Positions 33,205-42,841 of a stretch of DNA of 64,000 bases are shown here, one piece after another. Source of the DNA: Rhizobium sp. AAP43 (GTDB lineage: Bacteria; Pseudomonadota; Alphaproteobacteria; Rhizobiales; Rhizobiaceae); assembly GCF_001296045.1 (NCBI RefSeq), contig NZ_LJHS01000026.1, forward strand, positions 1 to 64,000. Direction: 5' to 3'. Each line of letters opens with the position of its first letter. Position 1 is the stretch's first letter. The notes under the pieces were generated by a model. It made no database searches. It was given only the letters and a program-made list of their open reading frames with translations, and was not told the origin of the DNA. Both the position numbers and the translations under genes were made by a program.

Positions 33205-33384
33205 TTACGAAGACTTTGATGACAGGTGGTTGGCCTTCAGCCCGTAGCGCTCCGCTACTTCATTCACCGTCGCGCCTGGTCGCAAGCTCTCCGAAACGAT
33301 CCGTGCCTTCACCTCATCAGGCCATTGGCGATGCGCCACACGCCTGCTCCGTCGCGTTGTGAGAACCTCCAACGTAGACTCCAT
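33205..33384 (-). pseudogene. Truncated IS66-family OrfA
   Basis: A 59-aa frame reads [20 protein letters not shown], then [20 protein letters not shown] and [17 protein letters not shown] before a premature stop. This is the start and HTH of IS66-type OrfA (TnpA). The rest of OrfA and the other IS66 genes are missing. I could not find both terminal inverted repeats. 33385-33651 holds no gene. Confidence 0.75.
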
Positions 33385-33651
33385 CGAGAAGCTCCTTGTC
33401 GCTCATCCATGGAATGTCGATCACAGATCAGGCGATAGCGAGCAATGTGGGGGCAGACCACCGGTTACACCGTAGCCAGCGCTGCAGATAGCAATGATCC
33501 GAAAATCCCTGCGATGCCGACCCAAAGTAGAAAAGCGCGCGGGCCAGCGACACTGTTGTAGGCGAACAAATAAATCATCAGCCGCAACAGCGGCTGTCAC
33601 GGCTTCAATCTTCTAGAACTCCTGTGGCACATGGCAGTTTCGACCGTCTCA

Positions 33652-36195
33652 TCACGTGTGCTTACGCTTTAAGCGGCTGACGATTGCAGCAATTTCTCGA
33701 CCTGGGAGGGGTGACGCGAATTTATTCAGACGCTGCGGGCTATAATGATCATTGCCCATAGCAGTCACAAAAATCTCAACCAAGCTCTTCAGATGTGTTT
33801 CTCGAAGCGTGGCTTTACTTGGATCACCTTTTAGGGCTTCAAGTTCAACCAACGCTCTTCCTGCCATGTCCTTGTCCTTAGACATGATCTGCCAACGCTT
33901 TAACCTAACTTCAAAACGATCATCGAAACCAATTGCTGTTTCAAGCTGCTGAACGGCTTCACTGAGCTTTCCATCAAGTTCGTCCGCCTCGGCCAAAACC
34001 TCATGATAAGCCCCCATTCCACCAGGGTGCTCAAACAGATCGAGTAACGCATCGTCATATTGCTTCCTTAGATCGTGAGGAACTCCTCTCGTCGAAGAAT
34101 GGCCTTGATGCAGCCAAAGCAAATATACGCGGCAAAGAGAGTGCTTCGTGAATACTGTTTGTTTTACCTTACCCCATGCGATGGCGTAGTCTCTAGCCAA
34201 GTGAAAATCGGGATGCTTCGTGAGCAGTATGCACTTGATTAAAGGTCGGTAAATCCTCTCCAGCCTATTGCCTTTGCCTTCGTTCAGGCGAAGGGCTTCT
34301 TCGTATTTTCCTTTTGCCTCAAGGTATTTACGATCATTTTCGAAACTGAATGCCTCCAAGTAAGGTGCAATTTCGCGGCTATTCCGGTCACCGTTGAGCA
34401 GGGTAATGCAAGTTTTAACATCTGCAGCATTTCCAGTCCGAATTGCAGCCAGACCGAAATAGCGAAGAAGCTCAACTCTCGATTCTCGGGAGAAAGTGTC
34501 CCTCATCGCGTATGCTTTTTTCAGCAAACGATGCGCAGCGGCATGTTGTCGGGCATGGTAAAGCCTGACACCTGCCTGAAACCAGTGAGACGCCGAAATG
34601 AATTTTTCTACAAGAGCTGGCAACTCGTCTTTACCACTCCACAGAGACGCTTGGATACGCGCCTCGATCCTGATGTAATCGTTCTCCGGAGTGTCCAGCT
34701 CAATAGGAGATTTTGCAAACTTCTCGATTACGGAGCGTCGCCATTCAACCAAGTCAGATCGCACTAGATGTCGAGCCAACCGCCCTGATAAAAACGGCGT
34801 AAGTCTGTAAAGGCCTGTATTGTCCCTCTCAACGAAGCCAAGCTTCATACATTTCGAGATGATATGCAGAATCGATACACCGGCGTCTGCAAAAAGGCTT
34901 GTGAGGTCACGTTGATCACAAGGACTGACGTCGTTGAGAAAGAGGAGCAATCGCTGGCAATGTATGTCGCTTTGTAGGCTAGCAAAAGCCCAATCCACAT
35001 AATACGCAATCGATTGAAGTGCCTTACTTTTCGCGTGAGCGACAAGCTCATCTACTTCGCCGAGATCAATCACTGAGCTAGCGGCCTGTGCAAGCGTCAC
35101 AAGTAGCCCAATGTTTCCTTGCGCTGCTTCGATAAGATCATCTACCGCTTTAGGAGTCCATCTCTCGGGTTGCGCATCGAAATGTGCCAGCAATGTCTCA
35201 GTGTAGGAGGTGACTTCATAATTCGAAAAACCCGGAACACGCTGCTCAGCAAGCTGTCCTAAGCACTTTTTCCTGCGCTCAATGGAAAGCGGAATTTGTG
35301 AGATAACAAACAGCTTCGGTCTAGCGCTGGCCTCCAGCGCCAAAATTACGTCATCAAACCACTCTGGCAAATCCACATTATTTTGCAGGATATTGTCGTG
35401 TCTGAGGACTACATAGTTCCCAGACTGAAATATTTTGTCGATCCTAGCGGCCACCCCTGGCGGAGTTAAAGCCTCTTCAGAGCCTCTAACTTCTTCCAGT
35501 CGAGTAATGTCTGCCCCTAGTCCGATACTCTCAAGTTTTAAGCAGATTTGTTGTGGAAGGGAGGCGGCATTTATATCGATGTTCACGGGCCGACCGTTGG
35601 GAGTCAACGACTTGTTGAGCTGATCTACAAGGGTTGTCCGGCCTACTCCAGGGAAACCTGAAATCCACATCGCAGGGAAATATTTGAACCGCTCTTTTTT
35701 TGCTGCTGCACGCAGGGGCTCCAAGACGTCATCGCGGGGAAACATGGGATGAGCGGAATTCATAGCGGGTTCAATGAAACGCTGAACCAGATGGATTGCA
35801 TCGGTTACAGGAATGTTTTCTCGCGATGTTCTAACAGCAAGAAATCTGGAGAGGTCAGAAAATATCGGCTTCAAATCATCGGTCAGAACATCGGTCCAGA
35901 CAATTGGGAAATCATCAAGACGCAATATGAGCGTTTCAAGCGTTCCACCGGCAAGAAGTTCAGCAGCTTGCCTCAGCTCACGAATGCAACCCTGGGCTTT
36001 GACGTAGTCCTTTGACCAAAATATTATGAGATACTTTGCGGCTGGCAGCTCCTGCCGCGAAATCTCGTCCCACATTTCGGCACCTTCTACACCGGACGCC
36101 GAATAGAGATAGGCCCAATCAGACGGTAGATCATTCCAAACCGCTCGCGCAAACCTCTCGTCCGAAGAGCTTACCGAAAGAAATATGGGATACAT
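33652..36195 (-). CDS. TIR-STAND NTPase with helical repeats, NLR-like immune sensor
   Basis: 847 aa. Residues 1-135 are a TIR domain (PIFLSVSSSDERFARAVW; SKDYVKAQGCIRELRQA where Glu73 fits the NADase position). A STAND P-loop GFPGVGRTT lies at 180-188, and ILALEASARPKLFVISQIPL is the Walker B region with sensor residues. Residues about 520-830 are TPR-like (AHRLLKKAYAMRD, YEEALRLNEG, EAVQQLETAIG). This is the architecture of bacterial NLR/Avs-like anti-phage proteins in which a phage ligand triggers NAD depletion. More AT-rich than the flanks. Confidence 0.83.
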   Translation of the reverse strand: MYPIFLSVSSSDERFARAVWNDLPSDWAYLYSASGVEGAEMWDEISRQELPAAKYLIIFWSKDYVKAQGCIRELRQAAELLAGGTLETLILRLDDFPIVWTDVLTDDLKPIFSDLSRFLAVRTSRENIPVTDAIHLVQRFIEPAMNSAHPMFPRDDVLEPLRAAAKKERFKYFPAMWISGFPGVGRTTLVDQLNKSLTPNGRPVNIDINAASLPQQICLKLESIGLGADITRLEEVRGSEEALTPPGVAARIDKIFQSGNYVVLRHDNILQNNVDLPEWFDDVILALEASARPKLFVISQIPLSIERRKKCLGQLAEQRVPGFSNYEVTSYTETLLAHFDAQPERWTPKAVDDLIEAAQGNIGLLVTLAQAASSVIDLGEVDELVAHAKSKALQSIAYYVDWAFASLQSDIHCQRLLLFLNDVSPCDQRDLTSLFADAGVSILHIISKCMKLGFVERDNTGLYRLTPFLSGRLARHLVRSDLVEWRRSVIEKFAKSPIELDTPENDYIRIEARIQASLWSGKDELPALVEKFISASHWFQAGVRLYHARQHAAAHRLLKKAYAMRDTFSRESRVELLRYFGLAAIRTGNAADVKTCITLLNGDRNSREIAPYLEAFSFENDRKYLEAKGKYEEALRLNEGKGNRLERIYRPLIKCILLTKHPDFHLARDYAIAWGKVKQTVFTKHSLCRVYLLWLHQGHSSTRGVPHDLRKQYDDALLDLFEHPGGMGAYHEVLAEADELDGKLSEAVQQLETAIGFDDRFEVRLKRWQIMSKDKDMAGRALVELEALKGDPSKATLRETHLKSLVEIFVTAMGNDHYSPQRLNKFASPLPGREIAAIVSRLKRKHT

Positions 36196-36345
36196 GCCTA
36201 TCTCGTTCCCGGAGGTCAGCGCTGAATGTATCAGCGAAGGACAAATTCATGATTCAACTGAATTACTGATAGCCGAATTTGTGTCGAGTTCAACTCAGCT
36301 GAAATAAGCTCGACTTGCACCTCGGCCATCTCGACGAAAGGCGCG

Positions 36346-36515
36346 TTATGACAAGGCGCGGTAACCGGCATCACCGGCCATACGGGTTACCTTGAAATGG
36401 CGAGCAACCTCGGCCTTGCTGACACCTGTCGAAACCATTCGTCGGATTCCCTCGTCGTCCACGGATTTCGTACGGCTCTTGTAGACGCGAAGTTTCCTCA
36501 ACAGCGTGGAGGCCA
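36346..36515 (-). pseudogene. Remnant of a serine resolvase/invertase C-terminus
   Basis: The frame reads KSVDDEGIRRMVSTGVSKAE, then VARHFKVTRMAGDAGYRAL before the stop. It matches the Hin/Tn3-resolvase HTH tail (KxSVDxxxIRRMVxxGVSKAEVARxxxVxR...YRAL). No catalytic resolvase domain is present and the HTH's last helix is degraded. The upstream limit is approximate. Together with the IS66 remnant it shows past insertions around the TIR-STAND gene. Confidence 0.55.
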
Positions 36516-36551
36516 GCAGTATGAGTGACCTCCAAAGATCGGTTGCCTAGG

Positions 36552-36575
36552 GTCCAATAATGAATCTTATTGGAC
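36552..36575. repeat. Perfect hairpin GTCCAATAA/TTATTGGAC
   Basis: 9-bp perfect arms around TGAATC. It lies beside the resolvase remnant and no gene ends next to it. It may be an operator, a recombination site or a transposon end. Confidence 0.4.
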
Positions 36576-36719
36576 ATCAGAGCCTGGAAAAACGCATATG
36601 AGGCGTTGGAAGCGAAAGCCTTTTAGCTTCTTATGGCTTTCGGTTTGCACGGATTTCCATACTTTCGACGCCATACTTGATAGGTGCGACAAGCAGACCG
36701 CACCATCTGTATGCACTTG

Positions 36720-38075
36720 TTACCTGAAGCAAAACTTGTTGCCGCTGCTCAGGTTCATCAGGCACCTCTCGCCTTCGTTACCGCTAGCCGCTCCGGCAGG
36801 TTTGCCATTGATGAGGATTCCACTGGCTCCACGAGTAAGGACGGTCTTGTTTCCAGTGGGCCAGACGAACTCAATGCGATCCGACGTCCCGAGCGCCGGA
36901 TCGCCTTTAAAGGCAGACCGCTGACAAGGCTCCACTTCCTTCTTTCCGTTCGCCTGGATTATCGAGCACGTGACGGTTGAGATGTCTGGTCCGACCGTCG
37001 TTGTCGGCTTTACCATGCCGACATCCTTCAAGCGTGTCGTTGGCTTGAACATTGCCATCTTGGTGAGATAGACGCTGCGTTCTTCGAAGTCGTCCACCGT
37101 GCATCTCCCTTGGCCAATCTGAACGTTGTAGGCCTCGTTGATGCCGCATCCGAGGATTGCCTCCCCCTTCAGGCCGATCAAGCAATTCGCCTCCGAATAG
37201 CCCGCATCAGCGCTTTCAACCATATACAGCTTCAGACCATCCGCATCCTCGACCAAGCGACTGACCCGAGCACCTCCGTTGTATTTTGACATACTCTCTT
37301 GGTATCTGTCGTAGTCGGCGGGCTCTTCCTGAAGGCCGACCTGCCAGTGAAACGCGTTCTCACAGGCGTAGTATGCTTGTTCCGCAGTGAGCCCCTTATT
37401 GTCCGGCAGCCCCATCAATTCAACTTCGAAGCGGCCTGCCTTCTCTATCGTGTCGATGACGAAGAAATCGTTTCCCACATGAGTGAGCATTGCCTGGATG
37501 AGGTCCGCCCGCATCATCGAGCTGTTGCTCCATGGGGACAAGTTGTTTGCCAGGATCATTATCTTGATCACGTTCTCAATTGCGAGGTCGTGGACTACCG
37601 CAAAAGCTCGCACACTGACCATCTCGTCGGAGTTGATCGCAAGGTAGGGCCGGTGAAAGCCGAGCACGCCGTTCACGTGCAGCTTTCTGTTGATGAACTT
37701 TACTTCGGGACCGGTCGCCATCCCCATCATGAACATGATGGCGCAGATCGAATAGCATTCAGCGTCATCCTCGATGACCGTTCCGATCCCCTTTTCAAAG
37801 ATGAACTCTGCCAACGCTGTGCCTTCTGCCAGGTTCCCACCAGGGCTATTGAGGCACATCGTGTCCTTGGCAGTGCTTTCACCGTCCCCGCCCGTCAAAT
37901 GAGTGGCGGCCACATCCTCCAGCCGTTTTAGGTCACCGACAACAATCTCTCCATCAAGACTGATAAGGCATTCCTTGCTGGTGGACTTCGTTATGGTCGC
38001 CGCATAGGCACCGTCAGCAAGAAAACAGACTAGTGCTGCCAGGGTCGCGAGTGTTGCAGCAACCGGTCTATTCAT
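36720..38075 (-). CDS. Periplasmic ClpP-fold protease-like protein (COG3904 type), second copy
   Basis: 451 aa from the ATG at 38075 (AGGGGG upstream), with a signal peptide (MNRPVAATLATLAALVCFLA, ending AYA|A). Residues about 30-200 include CLNSPGGNLAEGTALAEFI, DDAECYSICAIMFMMG with the candidate nucleophile Ser, and GVLGFHRPYLAI with the His. The C-terminal part contains repeated Cys and beta segments (NCLIGLKGEAILGCG). It shares the fold and compartment with 26560-27834 but only weak sequence similarity. It follows the restriction-modification-like operon by 70 bp and may be read from it. Confidence 0.72.
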   Translation of the reverse strand: MNRPVAATLATLAALVCFLADGAYAATITKSTSKECLISLDGEIVVGDLKRLEDVAATHLTGGDGESTAKDTMCLNSPGGNLAEGTALAEFIFEKGIGTVIEDDAECYSICAIMFMMGMATGPEVKFINRKLHVNGVLGFHRPYLAINSDEMVSVRAFAVVHDLAIENVIKIMILANNLSPWSNSSMMRADLIQAMLTHVGNDFFVIDTIEKAGRFEVELMGLPDNKGLTAEQAYYACENAFHWQVGLQEEPADYDRYQESMSKYNGGARVSRLVEDADGLKLYMVESADAGYSEANCLIGLKGEAILGCGINEAYNVQIGQGRCTVDDFEERSVYLTKMAMFKPTTRLKDVGMVKPTTTVGPDISTVTCSIIQANGKKEVEPCQRSAFKGDPALGTSDRIEFVWPTGNKTVLTRGASGILINGKPAGAASGNEGERCLMNLSSGNKFCFR

Positions 38076-38145
38076 GGCACTACCCCCTAAAACTGACGCA
38101 CAACGCGCGAGCCGAGCGCCCACTCTGCCCATCTTGCAGTTTCAT

Positions 38146-39363
38146 CTATTTGAGATCGTTATCGGAGACGGAGACCAATGCAGCCTGATCCGGCCGATAG
38201 CGATAGCGAGAGATCGAGCCATCCCGAATACGTTCGACAGCTTCATCAATCGCGAACAACGGCACCAGAAACCACTCGCGTGGAATGATTGGCTTCCCGA
38301 ACCGATCCTTGATCTCCATATCGAGCCGAGCGGCACCAAAGACTCGGTGGATGAGGTTTTCGAGTTTGGTCCGGTTGATGTTGAAAAGCTCGTATGTCGC
38401 GACGATCTCGACGTCCGCCAGGAGGAAAGTGGCATCAACCCTAGCATTGGCAATGCGCTTTTCGACGCTGCCGCTGGTCACTCCGATTTTGTGCACAATG
38501 TCGCGGTTCTCGGCCACGAGAGGATGGTTCGATTTGCTGCGCAGAACATAGATCGTTCCGCTGGCGGTATCATCCTCATCGGTTTGCTCGGCAAATAGCG
38601 GCCCGGCGCTCGGCTCTGTGACACGGCGACCCGCTTCGTCCTTGTAGAGGGCGCGCTGAAGTGACCGCAGCAGCAGATTGCTTTCCGTCCCGTTGGAATA
38701 GATCACCCGCAACCGGGCGTCTGTCTCACCATTGGGTGCCTTAATTGATTCGCCCATTTCCGCGACATAGGCAATCTGCCCGCCCAGAATGAAAAACTGG
38801 CCTGCCGTGATTTCGGCTTTCAGGAAACCTGCGTCCTTGACGAATTTCCGTGTCGTGCGCACCCCGCTTTTCAGATCGGCCTGGACCTGGTCGAACAGTG
38901 GCTTGAACTTCTCGAAATCCTCGCAGCGTTCACGGTTGGCAATCTCCTCGGCGGCCCGTTTTTCTGCCGTTGAGCGAACATGCTTCAGAGTCGTAATCTC
39001 TGGCGCTTCCGCCTCGATACCGAGTTCGGCCAACAGCGCATCATCGTCCATCTCGTCGATATCGGGCTGAGCGGCAGCATTCTCATCGCCAAGCAAGCCT
39101 TGATGATCAAGAGGTTCGACCAGCTCGCGGCATTCTTCCAGAGAACGGATACGATCCAGCCGGACAGCATAAAGCCGCTCGAAAATGTCGCGGTCTTCGC
39201 CGTGGCGTGGTGCGCGGCCATGTTCTTCGACAAAGCGCTGAATTTCCTCAAAGCCTGCGATAATCCGCTCTTCACGCGGCGTGCGGCTACCAGCCTTCTT
39301 GGTTTCGACCTCAACCCCTAACTCAGCAAGCAGAGCATCATCTTCATCGGTGAAATCAGCCAT
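38146..39363 (-). CDS. GIY-YIG nuclease family protein of an R-M-like operon
   Basis: 405 aa. Two copies of a short acidic repeat occur: DEDDALLAELGVEVE (residues 6-20) and DDDALLAELGIEAE near 106. The GIY-YIG-like (T5orf172/MUG113 type) domain is at about 270-380: GTIYVLRSKSN, HKIGVTSGSVEKRIANA, and a final E/R helix (NRTKLENLIHRVFG). It overlaps the helicase gene by 8 bp. I infer that it is the nuclease of a methylase-helicase-nuclease restriction system. Confidence 0.8.
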   Translation of the reverse strand: MADFTDEDDALLAELGVEVETKKAGSRTPREERIIAGFEEIQRFVEEHGRAPRHGEDRDIFERLYAVRLDRIRSLEECRELVEPLDHQGLLGDENAAAQPDIDEMDDDALLAELGIEAEAPEITTLKHVRSTAEKRAAEEIANRERCEDFEKFKPLFDQVQADLKSGVRTTRKFVKDAGFLKAEITAGQFFILGGQIAYVAEMGESIKAPNGETDARLRVIYSNGTESNLLLRSLQRALYKDEAGRRVTEPSAGPLFAEQTDEDDTASGTIYVLRSKSNHPLVAENRDIVHKIGVTSGSVEKRIANARVDATFLLADVEIVATYELFNINRTKLENLIHRVFGAARLDMEIKDRFGKPIIPREWFLVPLFAIDEAVERIRDGSISRYRYRPDQAALVSVSDNDLK

Positions 39364-41407
39364 TTGCGGCTTCCGCCTTCATGCGTGCCAAAAATGCTAT
39401 GCCTTCCGCCATCTTTCGTTCCCACGCATCGGCGGCGGTGATAGACGGCAAACGCCCGCGTTCCTGCTTGAATTTGACGGCCCGGCGCGCAAGATCGCGA
39501 GCCTCCTCTGGTGTCAATTTGACATTCTTCCCGGAAATGACGGCAGCGACTTGCTTGAGGCTCTCCTCGTTCATCGTCTTGGCGAGTATGGCGTATGCTT
39601 CACCGAAGGGATTGATGCGGTCGATCAGGTCAATATCAAGTTCTCGCACATCCATGGCAATCTTCCGTATGCCGTCAAGCAAGGCTGTATTGCCGGACTT
39701 CGGAGCTTCCCCATCTGGGTTCAGCGCCGCTTTCGCCTGCTGGGTCAGGTTCAGTGCTGCAATGGCATGCTGGCGCACGGCCTCCTGATCCTCATCGTCC
39801 AGTTCCGGATATTTATCTCTGATGATCTTGCCAAGGCGCACCTGGGTCAGCTCTTCCGGCACCAGTTCTTCATCGAACAGGCCCCGTTCAATTGACCTCT
39901 TGTCCTGAACGAAAGCCGTGATGACCTCGTTCAGGTCTTCCTGGCAAATGCGCTGCGCCTCTTTGCTTTTCGGCTCAGCAAGGCCCTTGATCTCGATCTG
40001 GAACTTACCGCTTTGTTCATTGAAACCGACATTGCATTTGTTCGGATCATAACCGCCCTCGCCATAATCAAAGCCGGGCGTCGGCTCACTTTCCGGGCGC
40101 TTCGGCGTGAAATTGAAACGGGGAGCGAGCACCTGCTCCATGAGGAGGCTGGCTGCAATAGCTTTTAGCGTATCGTTGATGGCTTCCGTCACGGCCTGCT
40201 CGGAAGCATCCGGTTCGGCTATGAGATTGGTGAAACGCGCGCGGGTTTTGGCTGGGGCATCACGTGTCGCGCGGCCAATAATCTGAACTACCTCCGTCAG
40301 GCTGGAGCGATAGCCAACTGTCAGAGCGTGCTCACACCAAATCCAGTCAAAGCCCTCTTTGGCCATCCCAAGGGCGATGATGATGTCCACATAATCGCGG
40401 TTGGTTTTCATTTCGGGCGAACGGAGGCTGGCCTGGATTGTCGCCTGATGATCGGGATCAACCAGATCGGCGATTTTCAGGATGCGGCCATCAGGCCGCG
40501 ACACCAGTTGAAAGCCGGTTGCTGGATCGGAGCCCTGCCAGCTACCCAGCTCTTCAATGATATGCTCGACTTCCCTGATCTTGTCCTTGGTGCTCTCGCG
40601 TGAATTGACAGACGGGATATGAATGATGGTTTTTTCATCCGGATCGAGCACTTTCAAAATGTCGTCCGAATAGGCTCCAGCGTAGAAGAAGTAGCCGATG
40701 TCGAGTGACTTCAGATATTTGTAGCCGTTGAGCTGCTGATAGTAAGTGTAGGTAACAGGCTCGAACTTGGTTTCGTCCTCGGGCATCAGCACGGGCTCGG
40801 CGTCGCCCCGGAAATAAGAGCCGGTCATGGCAACGATATGCGTCTTGCCGCGCCCGATGAGCTGGCCAAGATGCGAACCAAGCTTGTTGTCAGGATTGGC
40901 GGAAACGTGGTGAAACTCATCTACCGCGATCAGCCTGTCATCGAAAACCTCGATGCCGAATTTATCGACGGCGAAGCGAAAGGTGGCATGGGTGCAGACC
41001 AGAACCTTGTCGTCACTCTCCAGAAAGGCTTTGACCGAATTGACCTTGCCGCCGTCTGCGCCGGGCGCATTGCAAAGGTTCCATTTCGGGGAAACATGCC
41101 AATCCCAATAGAAACCATGCTTCGACAGCGCCTCGTCGGCGAAGCTGGAACCGATGGATTTTTCCGGCACAACGACAATCGCCTGCTTGCAGCCCTGATT
41201 GTTGAGCTTGTCCAGCGCGACGAACATCAGCGCCCGGCTCTTGCCTGATGCGGGAGGCGATTTGATCAGCAAATATTGCTCGCCCCGCTTCTCGTACACC
41301 GCCTCCTGCATGGGCCGCATGCCACGCTCGTTCGGCTTGGTTGAATTACCATTCTGCGCGTAGGTGACGGAAACGGATGGGACGTGTTTCGTGTCATCAT
41401 TTGCCAT
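39356..41407 (-). CDS. DEAD/DEAH-box helicase of an R-M-like operon
   Basis: 683 aa from the ATG at 41407. SF2 motifs: Walker A SPPASGKSRA, a motif Ia VVVPEKSIG, VCTHATFRFA, Walker B AVDEFHH, motif III AMTGSY, and motif VI QIIGRATRDAPAKTRA. This is the layout of type I/III restriction translocases (HsdR/Res-like) without the nuclease domain, which would be supplied by the adjacent GIY-YIG protein. Start overlaps the previous gene by 11 bp. Confidence 0.85.
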   Translation of the reverse strand: MANDDTKHVPSVSVTYAQNGNSTKPNERGMRPMQEAVYEKRGEQYLLIKSPPASGKSRALMFVALDKLNNQGCKQAIVVVPEKSIGSSFADEALSKHGFYWDWHVSPKWNLCNAPGADGGKVNSVKAFLESDDKVLVCTHATFRFAVDKFGIEVFDDRLIAVDEFHHVSANPDNKLGSHLGQLIGRGKTHIVAMTGSYFRGDAEPVLMPEDETKFEPVTYTYYQQLNGYKYLKSLDIGYFFYAGAYSDDILKVLDPDEKTIIHIPSVNSRESTKDKIREVEHIIEELGSWQGSDPATGFQLVSRPDGRILKIADLVDPDHQATIQASLRSPEMKTNRDYVDIIIALGMAKEGFDWIWCEHALTVGYRSSLTEVVQIIGRATRDAPAKTRARFTNLIAEPDASEQAVTEAINDTLKAIAASLLMEQVLAPRFNFTPKRPESEPTPGFDYGEGGYDPNKCNVGFNEQSGKFQIEIKGLAEPKSKEAQRICQEDLNEVITAFVQDKRSIERGLFDEELVPEELTQVRLGKIIRDKYPELDDEDQEAVRQHAIAALNLTQQAKAALNPDGEAPKSGNTALLDGIRKIAMDVRELDIDLIDRINPFGEAYAILAKTMNEESLKQVAAVISGKNVKLTPEEARDLARRAVKFKQERGRLPSITAADAWERKMAEGIAFLARMKAEAANG

Positions 41408-42266
41408 CTTTGCTGATCCTTCTATCAAATCTCCTTAAAAATAACCGTGCCGTAACAAGCGCAACTTGAAGTCGAAAGGCGCAGTCATCTTCTTCCGACA
41501 GTCCAGGATGGCTCCCCTGCATCGACAACCTGTTCATCAATGCGGGAACGAAATAATCTCGATCCCTGCCCTCTCCCCACTCTCGATAATCATAGAGCAG
41601 AAATGGCGGAGTAAGCCTCCCAAGAAAGGTCCGGCTAGAGGCTCCAACTTCCCCGTCGTAGCCAAAAGTCACTGCTATCTGGAGCAGGCATTCTTCAAAG
41701 AAGTTCCTGATCTCTGCGTTAGCAGGCGTCCACTTGCTCTGAGAAAAAATGTTTATTGCGTTTTGCAAATGTTGCCGTGCGGTCGACATCCCATATTTGC
41801 GTAAAAGGGCCTCAAGCTCATTTTCCGCCTCTCTGAAGTCGAGACCTGGCATGTCTTCAGGAAGCATTCTTCTCAATACGGGCTTGGAGGAGACTGATTG
41901 GCGCATCCATGGGCGCGTCGCCTCTTCCGTGTCCACCTCTTCATCAACTTCGAATCCGTCAAAACGTAAACCCGCAACCAGTTTCTTCCAGCACGCCTTT
42001 TCCTTTGTTATTGGCGGAGCGCTTAACGCCAACTCGATGAAAGCGCGTTCAAGTGGCACCTCACCATTTTCAGTACGAACAACAGGATTTTCGGCTGCAC
42101 ATAGTTTTGCAACTAATAGAATTTTATCGGCGACATAGCCGGTCGCAGTGTCTCCATCTAATCCCCATGAAAAGATTAGGCGATCAATGTCGTTATGCTT
42201 CGTTACGAAAGCACCGACAACTTCGGCGGCAGCGCCGAGTGTGAAACTGTGAAACTCATTGCTCAT
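41397..42266 (-). CDS. Unknown protein inserted in the R-M-like operon (289 aa)
   Basis: The ATG overlaps the stop of 42263-42841. Visible features: IDRLIFSWGLDGDTATGYVA, a helical domain (ENELEALLRKYGMSTARQHL), and a C-terminal part with several aromatic residues (FLLYDYREWGEGRDRDY). No nuclease or NTPase motif is recognised. It may regulate or target the system. Together with the next gene it is not a standard part of methylase/helicase/nuclease sets. Confidence 0.72.
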   Translation of the reverse strand: MSNEFHSFTLGAAAEVVGAFVTKHNDIDRLIFSWGLDGDTATGYVADKILLVAKLCAAENPVVRTENGEVPLERAFIELALSAPPITKEKACWKKLVAGLRFDGFEVDEEVDTEEATRPWMRQSVSSKPVLRRMLPEDMPGLDFREAENELEALLRKYGMSTARQHLQNAINIFSQSKWTPANAEIRNFFEECLLQIAVTFGYDGEVGASSRTFLGRLTPPFLLYDYREWGEGRDRDYFVPALMNRLSMQGSHPGLSEEDDCAFRLQVALVTARLFLRRFDRRISKDGK

Positions 42267-42841
42267 GCGGCCTCCAGGGTCGCTGAAGCTTTTTCACGCA
42301 GGAACGCCTTCGGGTCCCAATCAGTGTTGAGTTCGGCGCGGCTTCTCACGGATATCCGGAAATGTTGGCGCAGATCATCTGCGATTTGCAATGCATCTAA
42401 GCCAAGCTGAGCATATCCCTTCTGGCGCGGCCCGAAGAACTCCTCGTAGTCAGGCGGGAAAGCGTGTTCGCTTGAGGCTGAAACATGTCTGTCGGTGCTT
42501 CTTGCCTTGTTTGGCAAGGCAAGAATTCGATGCATCAGAGACTCCGGCATGCTCCGCCAGTCAATGTCCTCGGGAAAATCAAGCGGATCGGGCGTGGAAA
42601 CCTGCGCCTCGCAATACTCTTCTCCGCTCTCAGTGCGTCTCGCCGGACGTCCGTTTGAAGTTCCGTCATCATAAACCACGTCGACGCACTTATCGGCATA
42701 CTGTTCCAATATGCAGATCAGCCGAATGGCGGCGTAGGAGCCATCTTGGCGACGAGCAAGCCAGGACGTCCATACCTCTTTGGAAATCGTGATAGCGCTT
42801 CCGACGACAACGCCAGCCAATCCTATGAAAGCTTCAATCAT
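42263..42841 (-). CDS. Membrane-anchored unknown protein of the R-M-like operon (192 aa)
   Basis: The first 20 residues (MIEAFIGLAGVVVGSAITIS) form a single hydrophobic helix, followed by a cytoplasmic helical domain (YAAIRLICILEQYADKCVDV, GYAQLGLDALQIADDLRQHF). An N-terminal membrane anchor inside a restriction operon is unusual; it might place the complex at the membrane where phage DNA enters. It overlaps both neighbours by 4 bp. Confidence 0.72.
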   Translation of the reverse strand: MIEAFIGLAGVVVGSAITISKEVWTSWLARRQDGSYAAIRLICILEQYADKCVDVVYDDGTSNGRPARRTESGEEYCEAQVSTPDPLDFPEDIDWRSMPESLMHRILALPNKARSTDRHVSASSEHAFPPDYEEFFGPRQKGYAQLGLDALQIADDLRQHFRISVRSRAELNTDWDPKAFLREKASATLEAA

